From assembly GCA_009869945.1 (NCBI GenBank), contig WIXG01000181.1, positions 62,001-126,000 of the forward strand: 64,000 nucleotides of DNA. Direction: 5' to 3'. Below, one piece after another: positions 28,101-39,411 of the stretch (position 1 is the first letter of the stretch; every line of letters begins with the position of its first letter). The notes under the pieces were generated by a model. It ran no database searches. It saw only the letters and a program-made list of their open reading frames with translations, and had not been told where the DNA came from. The stretch comes from Mesaphorura yosii (lineage: Eukaryota > Arthropoda > Collembola > Poduromorpha > Tullbergiidae). Made by a program: the position numbers and the translations under genes.

Positions 28101-31100
28101 AAGTTTTTACCTGTCCCTCGGAAGGGTTATATAAGGAGAAGTTGTAGTCATACGAAAGCTCCTCTCCGGGTTCTATGTCTCGGAGAGCAAATAAAGCCAT
28201 TCTGGACAATCCACTGACAGACCATTTTTGCATTTCACAATTGGGCTCGCAAGAATGATTCACAAAACGACCTATAAAGCAAAGCAAAGCAAAGTTTACT
28301 CAAAGGGTAAGGGGTCTAGACGCGTTTGTGGTTGGAGTCAAAGATGTTTGATCAGAAGTTGTGGAATCATTCACAAATTTTCAGGACTCTGGCCAGTTTG
28401 TCATCATTGTTGTGAAAAACTTCCATCTCTTAAAAAAGAATTATTATTAAACCTACCAAGTCCACCCGAACGATGTCCGTCGATAACACGCCCGGCATCC
28501 AGCTGCAGGCAATAGTGGTGTGTATCGTTGGCGTAAATGGTATGCATCCTTTCCTTGAAGACAGCATCTGGAACAACTTCTCCAAGGTATTCCAGAATAA
28601 ACTCTCCCTTCTTGATGGTAAGCGGAGTTTTAACTCCATAACCCTTTTCAGGGGTTAAATATTTCTTTAAGTCGGGAGCCCAAATGTGCTTCTGTATCTT
28701 TCTGTTTCCACAATTCTCCCCACAAGCTGATGGACACTCCGTGAATATAAGCCGGTTAAGACAATCTTCGCTAGTGCACTTGAACTCCGATTCCACACAT
28801 TCGCAAAGCTGATCAACTTCTGGCTCCGACGTTACTGGTGGTTTGTTATAGCCGAGGTACGTATCTGTAAAAACGGTTTTGGTCATTATGAAATCTATTC
28901 TAAAGTACATTGGCATGTGCATACTAAAGTTAAATATAGAAAATTACAAGCTAATCGGGCATAGACGTGTGTTCTTACTTTGCTTAATTTTCCTGAAATT
29001 CCAAGACTCAGGAATTATGTCAGGCATGCGGGCTTTCCTAATTTTGGAGGGTCCAGGTTCTGATGCCCGGCGTTTTTCTTGATTTTTAAAGTCCTTCTCC
29101 CTCTCTTTTTGATCCCGTTTGTACTGTTCAAGTCTCTCTTTCGCCTTAATGACTCCAAAACACCATATATCGTACGGAAGAACGAAGTCAATTTTCTTAT
29201 CACGAACGTGAGATCCTGCGTATGCTGGTGCGGGTAGAACCTCATTAATTAACAGCAATTGATTGGTATTTGCATTCCTTCGTGATTCGAGTTGCTGTTT
29301 GTACAATGCCAGATTTGATTCTTGTTGTGCTCCCTTGTAAACTCTTGACATGAGTCCGGCTTTGAGGTAGTTGGTTTTCTGAGGCATTATGATAGGTGGA
29401 TCGATAACGTTCAAAAGCTCGGGCGGAATTCCAAGCCTGTATCCTGGGCTTGTGTAAACGGACCACGATGATGATGATGACACAGACCCGTCTACCGAAT
29501 TTCTCTTACGAATTTTTATCCGCTCTGTTAAAGTTGGAGTGAAGGCAGCAGTGCCTGATTTGTTGGGTTTCAATTCTTTCTTCTCAATGACTGCAACGGT
29601 TTTGTTCATTGCAGGGACCTGGGTTTCAGTCGCTGGCGTGTCTACCACTGCCACTGTCTCCGGTCTAATGGCCTTTTGCTTTGCTTCCCTCTTCGGTACA
29701 ACTTTGAGCGGTTGAATTGCTTCCTCATTCTTCACAGCAAGTGGAGTTTGCTCAGCTTCAGGAAGTACTTCAGTTTTCCTTTTCCGACCTCGTCTCTTCG
29801 GTGTTGACGGAGTAATTCCACTCGAGCTGTTAGCCACACTGCTCAAATCCGGTATTTCATTTCCAGAAGTGGGAAGAGGGAAGACAGCGATTTCTGAATT
29901 TGTAAGTGGCAATGAAACCGAGCGCCGCGCTTGAGTTCGTTGTCTGTGCTTGGGCTTGTACAAGCCCATTCCTCTCCTTTTCTTTTTGCTTGGAAATCCA
30001 GTTCTGTTGACCTTTCTACGCTTCGTTCGACCAGGCGATTGTGAGATGGAATTGGACGAACTTGCCTTATTGGGTGACAAGAACGATGCGGCGTCAACTA
30101 TTTCAATTGGCTTGGATGGCGTTTGCAACAACTCTTCCAGGTCAAGCTTTATTCTTTTGGCATTCTCAGAATCCTCTTCACTCGTGTTAGTTGGATCGTC
30201 ATCGCTGCCCCTCTTGCGATCAGATTTTTGCGAAATACCTGTCGGAGATAAGAGATGAGGCGGCAATGGGACTGGTATTGGAACAGTCTCTGCCAGTACA
30301 GGAGCAGTTGTAGATGGCTTGACTTCTTTCAATTCGGCCTTGGTGCGAATACCCGTCGTAGGAAGATTGCGTTTAGGTGAGAAAATATTTTGCATTATTG
30401 CAGCTTTTTTATTGGTCACCACTGCAGCTCCTGCCGGCGGGATTTTATTGGTTTTCTGGGGTGACGGCTTTTTGGTAGTGCGAAGCGATCTTCTTCTTCC
30501 TTTATCCTTGGTTATCGCGTCTGCCGGAGGTGGACCTGAAGATACCGACTTTCTTTCACTGACGTTCTGAATGAACTTGGAAGTTTGACCGTTGTAAGCA
30601 GATTGAGATTGGCTTCTAGACGTACTCGGCTTGGCAGATGGCTTGGTTGGAACAGTGTCCATGATGGGCACTGAATGTTTAGGTGCAACAGTCGCTGGTG
30701 TTGCCAGTAACATGCTTGAGCCAGGCTTGGAAGATGTCGATGGTAACTCTTCTTTTTCTTGATACTGCGTGTGATGTACAAGTCTCTTCTTCGGTGGAAG
30801 TCTTTGCCTAGCTTCGGTATTACTATGATGTTGGGTACCTTCAGTGGTAGGTGGCCCAGCACTCGAGTGTGCAGTTGATTGATCAGCAACTAGTACTTGG
30901 TTCCTTCTTTTTCTACCAGGTGAAATCGATGATCCTGCTCCACTTTGTTGTTGGTGTTGCGGAAGTTTGGTGGAGGTTGAAAGCAGTGGAGACTTAATAA
31001 CTGCAGTTAGTGAAATACTATTCACATTGCTTAACTTCGGGACCGATGTGTTCACATTCGTTGGCACTGTAGCGGATGGAGCACTAATTGGTGTAATAGT

Positions 31101-32194
31101 TAATTCGCCGTTCTTCTGTTGCAATTTTGTGAGAATTTCAATAGACTTTGGTTTCAGGCCGTCTAACTCAGACCTGCGAGGAGCCGGAAGAGCGTTCTTG
31201 TTAACGCTGCGACTGCGATGACGCTTGGTTTTGGGAACATTCTTGGATGGACTACTCGGTGTCGCAGGGTAACTCCTAGGCGCCTGAATGTCTTTGGGTT
31301 TTGGTTTCGTGTTCTCAACATTTCCGAAGTGTGAGCTTCTTCCTGAAGTTGCTGCGTCGCCATTGCTGCTGCTATTCGTATTGCTAATGGAACTGGCACT
31401 GCTTGTGCTGCCGTTTACGTGTACAGACTTCCGAGCGGATTTACGCGAAGGCGTCGAAGGGGTGCTTTCGCTATCCGAGTCAGTTTCATCTGAGGAACCA
31501 CTGCTGGAACCGCTTGTCGAGCTGCCAGATGTCGATCCTGATCCTGATGAAGTGGAATCCTATCGGAATGAATTAAAGCCAAATACCAAATTACGGAACT
31601 GCTCCTAAGATCTCACTAATTGGCATTGAACTGCAAAAGAATTCATAAAACCCCTACCTCACTCGCCCCGCTAGATCTGCTACTTTCGTCACGACTTTTT
31701 ATTTTTATGGCTGCTGGTACCGAAACTGAACGAGCGGTCTCAACAATCACTGGGTTTTTGGGCTTGACAGGAGTGCTTTCTAGCTTTGGTACAGCGCTCG
31801 CTGTACTTGTACTAGATGTGGGGATTGGTGTCAGCAATGGTGGTGGTGGTGGCTGGACTCGTTCGATCACGGGCGGGTCTGGTGGTTTTGCCTTTGCTCT
31901 TGGTGGCCTAATCCACGTTGCATTCAGATATTGCGAATCAATGGGTGCTGGTCCCTAAAGCATAGAAGAAGTAACCTTGAGCTTAGGATCATTTTGAAGG
32001 GCTTCATCTGGACAACAATAACGTGAATGGCAATCTAATACCTTCAATGCATCCATGTCAATTGTTGAGGGCAACTCTTCAGCCTCTTTTTCTGCTTCAT
32101 CGGTACGGTTTATAATTGTGTGTACCGGTATTGGTAATGTTCCAGGAAGCAGTAGTTTCTTCGGGTCATCACAGTCTTTGAAACCGTTCTCCAT
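25163..32194 (-). CDS. ash1: Histone H3K36 methyltransferase Ash1 (trithorax group)
   Basis: Chromatin regulator that counteracts Polycomb silencing. Eleven exons, all in phase (about 1977 aa): 32042-32194, 31658-31954, 28979-31559, 28457-28864, 28111-28271, 27806-28042, 27522-27723, 26096-27338, 25675-26017, 25393-25560, 25163-25303. Domain order: long disordered Ser/Pro/Lys-rich N-terminus with an AT-hook-like RRGRKRK; AWS (about residues 1025-1070, [10 protein letters not shown]); SET with NHSCEPNC and ELSYDYNF; post-[11 protein letters not shown]; a bromodomain-like region; PHD finger starting at about residue 1484 ([18 protein letters not shown]); BAH domain (YLRPNET, TYCKGRP); and the conserved C-terminal motif found in ASH1L. 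The PHD finger is split by an insertion of about 157 residues (see findings). The start is fixed by an in-frame stop just upstream of ATG 32194. Confidence 0.93.
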
Positions 32195-33686
32195 GATCGG
32201 TCAGAAGTTTTTCTTCGTTTTCTCGCACGACGTATTTCAGTAACACGGCAATAAAAACGGTAGAAGTGGAAGATGAGATCGTAGAAAATCTGTGGCAGTG
32301 AAGAGATCAACGTGCTATTTCCGGTCCAGGTAATTTTATCGGTTTCGGCGTGTCCAAATAGATTCTTACCTTATTCAGCTGCCACGTTGTCAACTCACGC
32401 GCTTTGTATTGAAGTTCCACGTTGTACAAGCAGCTAGAGGCTGGTCACTGTCGCTAATCAACTTGGATCCTGCCTCCCTCCTACCAAAAACCTACCGGAA
32501 TTGTCCATGGTAAGCTAGAATTTGGTTCAACGACGCAAATCCTAATTTTATTCAATTAATTTACGCAAGAGAGTATGAGATTCGCTAATTCCCACTGTGC
32601 ACTATCACGCGCCAATAAGTTAATGCTGGACAAACACTGAATGCTCGAAGTACAAATACGAATACTCGATGGAATAAATCTATACGTTTGCCTATCTTAT
32701 TCGATATCTTAACTATGTTGTAGGAAAATGTTGTCAATTATAAATACAAATTAACGCTAGAAATTGGCAACTGGCAAGTCAAGTTGGCTCACTCTCGCTC
32801 GCTTTTGTTTTCATCGCAATCCAACTTAACGCAAAAAATGCAGAGGTTATTATTTCGAGTTTGTATGAAAGAAATGCAGGGAGGGAATAAATAGCTCGGC
32901 TTTCAACAACGAGACAGAGGACGAGGAGTTTGTTAACATTCGAATGCAATGGCAATGGCATGCATTACGGCCGCCCGACGTGATACCTGAACTTGTATAA
33001 CGAGTCGACAACTATCTAACCACCACGGCGGCCGCGTACACGCTCACGATGCTGCTTTAGAAAGCTTGGAGATATACACAAAAATAAAGATCCATTCGCG
33101 TGGTTCTTGGAAGACGCACTGCACGGCAGGCACACGCTGATCGCGGACGCGGTGGACACGAGATTCGCTATTCGCTTTATTTGGTAGCTTTAATGCCTGC
33201 GCTGTTCTTGGTTATATTCTCCTTTTATTGCCCTTTTCTCTTCCTTGGGAGCGTCCATGAGTCCATTCCATCAACACAGCCGCCGTACGGTACTGAATAA
33301 AGTACGAAAGGAGCACGGAGAATTCGCTTAAATTAATGCCGTAAAATTACAGAGCAGAGAGAAGGTTAGGTTAGTTTACAAGGAGCAATAATGAAATCTT
33401 CGTTTGAGCTTGATTATGCACAAATTTATCTATCAATCAATGAGAATGACTGAACAAGTGAACCACTTAAACTTGGAAAGAAAAGTTTGTTAATTGTTCT
33501 TAGCATGTCATAAATGAATGAGCCGGCGAACAGGCGAACAAATGCGCCGAAATATTATAATATGAATATAATAATAATAGCACCTTAAATGAGTCGGCAT
33601 TGATTGAAGTTTATTAAAATCGACGGAGTTGCTCTCCTTTCCTCGCATTGAAGATGCAAACTACATTTGACAGCGATCAATCTAAT
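32195..33686. other. Intergenic region upstream of ash1 and downstream of PMVK copy A
   Basis: No coding region supported. It should contain the ash1 promoter and 5' untranslated sequence, and the 3' end of the neighbouring phosphomevalonate kinase gene. Confidence 0.4.
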
Positions 33687-34441
33687 TTAATCCAGTGCTT
33701 TATGGACCCAGGACAAAATAATAGCAACGGCATCGCTCAACCCTTTTTCGGAAGTACCATTGTTGGTGACGAGCAGGTCCCAGTCAGTTACATCATCTAA
33801 ATCACATTCGCTTGGACCATCGTCAATCGTGTCCGTCCAGGCCCATCCTCGTTCCTTTCGCACGCTTTCATCCGCCTGTATCCTCACCCTCTTCGTGAGG
33901 TTTGGGTAATATTGACGGAACCAATTGTAGTCTCTGTGATCACGAATGTCAGCGCAAATCCAAACCGGCTTGCCCTCAGCTAGAATGAAAGAAATTGCTG
34001 CAGTTTAGTTTTGAGCATCCTGATTCCCAAATGTTAGTTACCGTTAGCCAGTTTGATGGCATCATAACAGAGGCGCCCGTAACTCTCGGCACGAACTTCC
34101 ATGCTCCAGTTTTGCATTCCAACACGGTGCTGCTCCTTGTAGGCGCTCGTGTCCAGCAGTTTCTCGTAGTCTAGAGAATGCATTTTAGCCCATTCATATT
34201 TGATCACGCCGGCTACTCTCATCACAGAGTGCTCAATCTTCTCTTTATCTAATCTGGCCGAAAAATTTCATCGGGGTTAACATATAGCCTAAAGCAAATG
34301 CAGCAATGCAAGTACGAGCCAAAAGTGATATCACCTTTTTGTTATCAAGTCAGTCAAGAAATCTTTGCCGCATTTTCTTTTGCCACTAATTAGAAGCAAG
34401 AATTTCGGCTGTGTTTCCGGCGGCAGGTAATCTTTACCCAT
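33687..34441 (-). CDS. PMVK: Phosphomevalonate kinase, copy A (animal type)
   Basis: Phosphorylates mevalonate-5-phosphate to the diphosphate in the mevalonate pathway. Three coding exons: 34335-34441, 34042-34253, 33687-33979 (612 nt, 203 aa; human PMVK is 192 aa). The atypical P-loop SGKRKCGKDF, EKLLDTSAYKEQHR, WICADIRDHRDYNWF, and ERGWAWTDTIDDGPSECDLD line up with human PMVK along its length. An acceptor at about 34464 suggests a 5' untranslated exon. It is a tandem duplicate of the gene at 35099-35915, with identical exon boundaries and phases. Confidence 0.92.
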
Positions 34442-35098
34442 TGTTCCCAGATTGTATCCTCCGCCTGAAATTCGAGATTACCAAACGTGACTTCACATCA
34501 ATCAGACATGGTCTGCTTCAGTTTATTCACAAGTAGACAATTTAGAAAACGGAAATCTCACCTCGCCTCGGACGCCGAAGCTGCTGAACTGTGATTTGTG
34601 AATGATGTCCAACAATTACATACACAGTCGATGAACGAAGATAGAATTGTAATAATTAAAATGGTGATTAGGTTCCTTAATGTGCCCTGACAGTGCAACA
34701 AGACTGAAATTGCAGATTTGACTAAAATGAAGTTAACCACATGGACGCAGTTTAAAAGGACGTTTGTCGTTGTACCACTCAACTAAATCGCTGCATACAT
34801 CATTTTATAAACCATATTCAAAATACTCACTACGCTGTAATTGTGTTAGCAAGCCAAGGATTTGATTTGAATTGAGTTTCGAAGGCCACCGAATGACGGA
34901 AGTTAGGCTTGACTGTGGTGAAGCAACGATTTTTTTAATGCAGATGCAAGGCAGAAATGAATTAATGCGAGAAGGCAGTAAACACCGGGACTCTTTACTG
35001 TGCTAGATATGATCATCACATGAATCTTATGAATTCAAGAACTGCAAGTTCAGAAAGACCGCAGACGCAAAATTGGGATTCTGATAAAATACAAATGT
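34442..35098. other. Spacer between the two PMVK copies
   Basis: About 650 bp with no supportable coding region. It should carry the promoter and 5' untranslated exon of copy A and the 3' end of copy B. Confidence 0.4.
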
Positions 35099-35915
35099 TT
35101 ATTGTTCCGACGCTTTTTTAATCCATGACATAATACTCGAAATGGCAGTGTCTAAATCTTCTGTGGAAGCACCATTGTTGTTCACAACCAGATCCCAATC
35201 AGTCACATTGTCGAGGTCACATTCAGTCGGCTCATTATCGATTCCTTCCGTCCAAACCCAACCACGCTCCTTGCGCACGCTGTCGTCGGCCTGGATCCTC
35301 ACTCGCTTCATGACGTGGGAGTAGAACTGGCAGAACCACTCGTAATCTCTTCGGTGGCGAATATCGACATAAATCCAAATTGGCTTGCCCTCAGCTGAAG
35401 TCCAAAAAAAAGAATACTTGAAAATATGGAAGGTCTCAGAGTAAGCTACAACTTAAGAACTTACCATTGGCCATTTTGATTGCTTCGAATGGAAAATATC
35501 CGTAATTCTCGGCACGAACTTCCATGCTCCATTTCACCATTCCTGTGCGATGTTGCTCTTTATACGCGCTTGCATCGAGCAATTTCTCATACTCCAAAGA
35601 ATGTTTTTGTGCCCAGAAATGCTTAATTGGGGCCGATATTCTCATTACGGCGTGGTCAATTTTTTCATCCTCTAACCTGAAAAATTAGAGCGCACAATAG
35701 TAAGCAGGAATGCTGCTAAGTCGAGTTTTCATTTGAAGGTAAATATTCACTATTCACGCGTACAACAGTGAACGCAGGAACAGGAATTAATGACATGAAG
35801 GTCATTACCTCTTGATAAGTATGTCGGTCAAGTAATCCTTTCCACATTTTCGTTTCCCACTGAATAGCAGCAGTAATTTTGGCTCCGTTCCCGGTGGCAG
35901 ATAATCTTTACCCAT
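35099..35915 (-). CDS. PMVK: Phosphomevalonate kinase, copy B (animal type)
   Basis: Second intact member of the tandem pair. Exons 35809-35915, 35465-35676 and 35099-35394 (615 nt, 204 aa). The first two exons are exactly the same length as in copy A (107 and 212 nt), and all phases are shared. P-loop SGKRKCGKDY, EKLLDASAYKEQHR and ERGWVWTEGIDNEPTECDLD are conserved. By eye the proteins are roughly two thirds identical, so the duplication is not recent. Differences cluster in the middle and C-terminus; for example copy A has WICADIRDHRD and copy B WIYVDIRHRRD. Both look functional. Confidence 0.92.
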
Positions 35916-36962
35916 TTCTTTGCTCAAAACTCAAGACCATAAGCCAACTGATAACCGGATTTGGTATGGTGAACCTGCAACGAAAAAATAACCGGCAGCG
36001 TATGCTTTAGTCACCAATAATTGTTGAGTTGCAGGTTTCACGGTTCAAGCAGAGTCTGTAAAATCTCACCTCAGCGTCAAACACCGGTTGAAGATTTGTC
36101 TTTTCCAACTGTTTACAAAGTGGGTAAACTCAGGTCCACTTGATTCGGTATTACAAAACTTGGGCAAGTCGAAAAGTTCCGAAGGAACTTGAGTAACAAT
36201 CGAATGCCGGCAAGCGAATGATTGAAAGAATCGCAAGGCACGGACGGAATTTCTGAAGGAATGATGCCGGAGCTATAAATCGTCATTGCTGATTAAGATC
36301 ACACGTAAACGAAACACGGAGTATTTTCCTTAATGGAAAAATGTACAAGAGGAGAAGTGAGCAAGTTAAGCGGAGTAGTACTTTGACGCAGGCCAGAGTT
36401 GGATTAGTTGATGTTCTTAGAAAAAAAACTCTTGTATTTCCCCAACATCTTGATTGAAAGCACAATAACGTACGTCACATGTTGAGCAACTCGTTCAGTT
36501 CAGTACCGGAGCAAGGACTTCCAGTTATCCAGTTTCATCAAGGCAGACGGAAGTTTGTCTTGCGAAATGACGCCTTGATAAAATAATGAATAACGCAAGG
36601 TTCTTTAATCCTTCAAGGCATTAGTCCTAAGCAACATTGGAATAACGTGAACTCACATTCGTTGAATCAAAGTTTTTTGACTAAATTGTAATAGCGTTCA
36701 TTAACTTTGCGTTGAATGTTACACGTGCAAATCATGTTAATCTGTCACCTTGCCTTTGATGACGGTACGACGTGCGATGCCTTGAGTTTCGTTCAAAGAA
36801 TTCAAAGGCCGAATGAATGAATGTAAAGCGAAACCGAGTAGCAAACACTGCTGAGTTTATTTTCTCGTGTCTCGTGAAAATCCATGATTGTGCAGTTTTA
36901 TGCATAAAATCATTTCATTGGTAATTTTATTGAACTTAGACGAATCCAAGCAGCCTTCACCT
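35916..36962. other. Intergenic region between PMVK copy B and KATNAL2
   Basis: About 1 kb with the PMVK copy B upstream region (an acceptor-like site near 35980 may end a 5' untranslated intron) and the KATNAL2 3' flank. No coding region supported. Confidence 0.4.
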
Positions 36963-39019
36963 TCACAAGTTCTGGATTGCCCACCTTTTGTACTTCTCAA
37001 TTAATGAGGTTGTTACTGTCGGCATCACATTGTCAATGGTCTTCAGCACATCTTCGGTGTGGAGTATAAGGTGACCTGCATACGAATGTATTGCATAGGA
37101 GGCAACTGGAAATTACAAGTGTCGAGATCATTTCGCTTACGAATCGCTACACGTTGTCCACAATTCTCTCGAAACTTTCTAATCACCGTTTCTTTCACGA
37201 TTTGCTGCAAATCCGACGCTGAGTAATTTGCAGTCACCTACGAGGAAAGTGGGGACTTATATAGTAGGCCAGGCATTTGATGCAAAAATTCAAGCAAATG
37301 CATGTATTACCGCGGCCAACTTCGTCGGATCGATCTTACATGTCATGGCGTTTCGTCCCTGACTGACTTGTGACACGTTCCTCGACGTCTTGTCAAAGTA
37401 CAGCTGTAGAATTTTCTCTCTTTCCGTAGCGTTTGGCAGGGGAATGTAAATCCGCTTTTCTAAGCGGCGCAACATGGCCGGATCAATTTCCCTAGAAAAT
37501 TAGACGCGCCTTCAAGATACCATCGAAAGCAAATGGCATTGTACAATGTACAGTTATTTACCACGGAAGATTAGTCGCTGCCAAAATGAAAATTTGCGAT
37601 TCTCCCGCAGTGCTGAGTAGGCCATCAATTTGTTGCAGGAGTTCACTTTTAAATCGTCGAGAAGCATCGCTGTCATTTGTGCCGCCATCACGCCTTGAGC
37701 CAAGCGCATCAAACTCGTCAAAGAAAATGGTCGATGGAGCGTGATATCTTGCCAGATCGAATAAGGTCTAACCGCCAAACCCAAAGCATAAGAAAAATTG
37801 AAATCCGCAAATCTGCACTCTAAGTGGTAAAAAGTCATATCATGTCTTATTTTACCTTCACAATCTTTTCTGAGTCTCCTCTCCACTTGCTGACAAGTGT
37901 CGCCGAAGAAATGTTAAAGAACGTTGTCTTGCATTCGGTAGCCACCGCTTTTGCAAACAATGTCTTCCCTACTCCCGGAGGCCCGTACAAGAGAAGACCC
38001 TTCCAAGGACTCAGACCGTGTCCGAAAAATTCCATGAACTCTTTCGAGTAATTAAGTGTCTGCTCCACGACGTGCTTGGCGTCGTCCAGACCAATTACTT
38101 CGTGCCAAGTTGTGGCGAGATTCTCGACAATAATTTCCTAAATCCAATTCGTCATTATCCCTTCTCATAATGAAGCTAAGAATGCCTCGCACAATTACCG
38201 TCTGAATCATTTCCGCAAAGGAGCGAACATCATCGTTTGGAAAGTCCAGACCGGAAATTGGTTTCAGAAGTTTTCCCAAAGTCAAAATATTATAGTTGGG
38301 CAAGCCATCTTTAAAGTCGGCCACTTGCTTTGCGTGATTTGCGTTCAGACTATTATTGTACCCATTAACCTCCATTGCTGAGACCGCACCTCCGTTACAA
38401 TAATGGCCAGGGCTGTCTTCCGCTTCAAGTGATTTTTCACAACCACCTGTGCTTGGAACTGCTGTTCCCTTGCTGACTTTTGCACTGGAGCATTTCTTGT
38501 CTTTATTCTTCTGGAACTGATGTTGCACCTTCATCTGGTTCAAAAGAGTTTCTGTGGCGGACAGTTGTGCCTTCCTACATATGGAACCAAGTTTTAATAA
38601 TCATGACGAAGTTGGTCATTTTGTAACGCATGTACTTGAAATATTGTGGATATCGTTGATAGCGAATGTGATAATAAGTTTCAAACTCGATAAAAATTGA
38701 GCGCAGATCGATGTTTTCACAAATAGCAAAGTCTTCCAGTTTTAATGAACACTCCGACGAGAGCTTTGTAGCAGTGTCCAAATACCTTCGTGCACACAAA
38801 TGAGGAAGTATTAGTACATGTCTCACCGCATTTCAATAAACTCATATCAATTTACCCTTTTTCTATGAGCAACTGAAAGGTGAAAATGAGCATGGCTTTT
38901 TCACGGTTGGCATTTCGCTTCTCTTCCTGGAAAGATTCAAACGAACGGCTTGTAAAACCTTTCGAAAGTCCGACTTCATTTGACAAAAAGTAGTAGAATG
39001 TTACAGCGTCTTTGGCCAT
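36963..39019 (-). CDS. KATNAL2: Katanin p60 ATPase-containing subunit A-like 2
   Basis: Microtubule-associated AAA ATPase of the katanin group. Eight exons in phase: 38856-39019, 38636-38785, 38199-38574, 37856-38137, 37562-37767, 37311-37491, 37141-37237, 36963-37075 (522 aa; human 538). The N-terminal LisH-like segment ([30 protein letters not shown]) is specific to KATNAL2 rather than KATNA1. Walker A is GPPGVGKT, followed by [20 protein letters not shown]; Walker B is [30 protein letters not shown] carries the arginine-finger region. A low-complexity linker lies in exon 3. The 5' end is uncertain: an acceptor (TTTCCAG) just before [10 protein letters not shown] could mean the true start lies in an unseen upstream exon. 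Confidence 0.91.
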
Positions 39020-39411
39020 GGAGTTCGTTCGCAGACTGAGATACCTCATTGAACATGCTGCCGCCGCCATAATCAACACAAGTAATGACACAAGTGCTAA
39101 TTACACAATAAACTGAGCAACTGTTCTGTTCTGGACCAGCGTAAAACTGCAATTTATTGAACAAAAGTCAGCGGAACGTTCTGAGCTTGGACAACAACGA
39201 ACAATTTATTGAACCATCAAGTGCATTATACATACACGAATAACTTTTCCGGAAGCAAGGAACTTTGCCATAAAATTATCATTGATTTATCAAGAGCGAG
39301 GGTGAGATCCCTACGGAAACTTCTTCACTACGGTGACACGGCACATCAATGGACATGATCGGAGTGTAATGCTGTTCCGTAGCACCACATTGCTTCGTGG
39401 CTGGTAGTAGC

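Noticed and set aside
29950-31958. Several plus-strand ORFs over 80 aa
   Set aside because: Antisense to the long coding exons 2 and 3 of ash1, whose sense frame is continuous with proven domains.
31955-32041. Reading ash1 exon 1 through to a stop, or as a 21-nt intron
   Set aside because: A normal donor after codon 51 (at 32041) and the acceptor at 31955 give an 87-nt intron with phase 0 on both sides.
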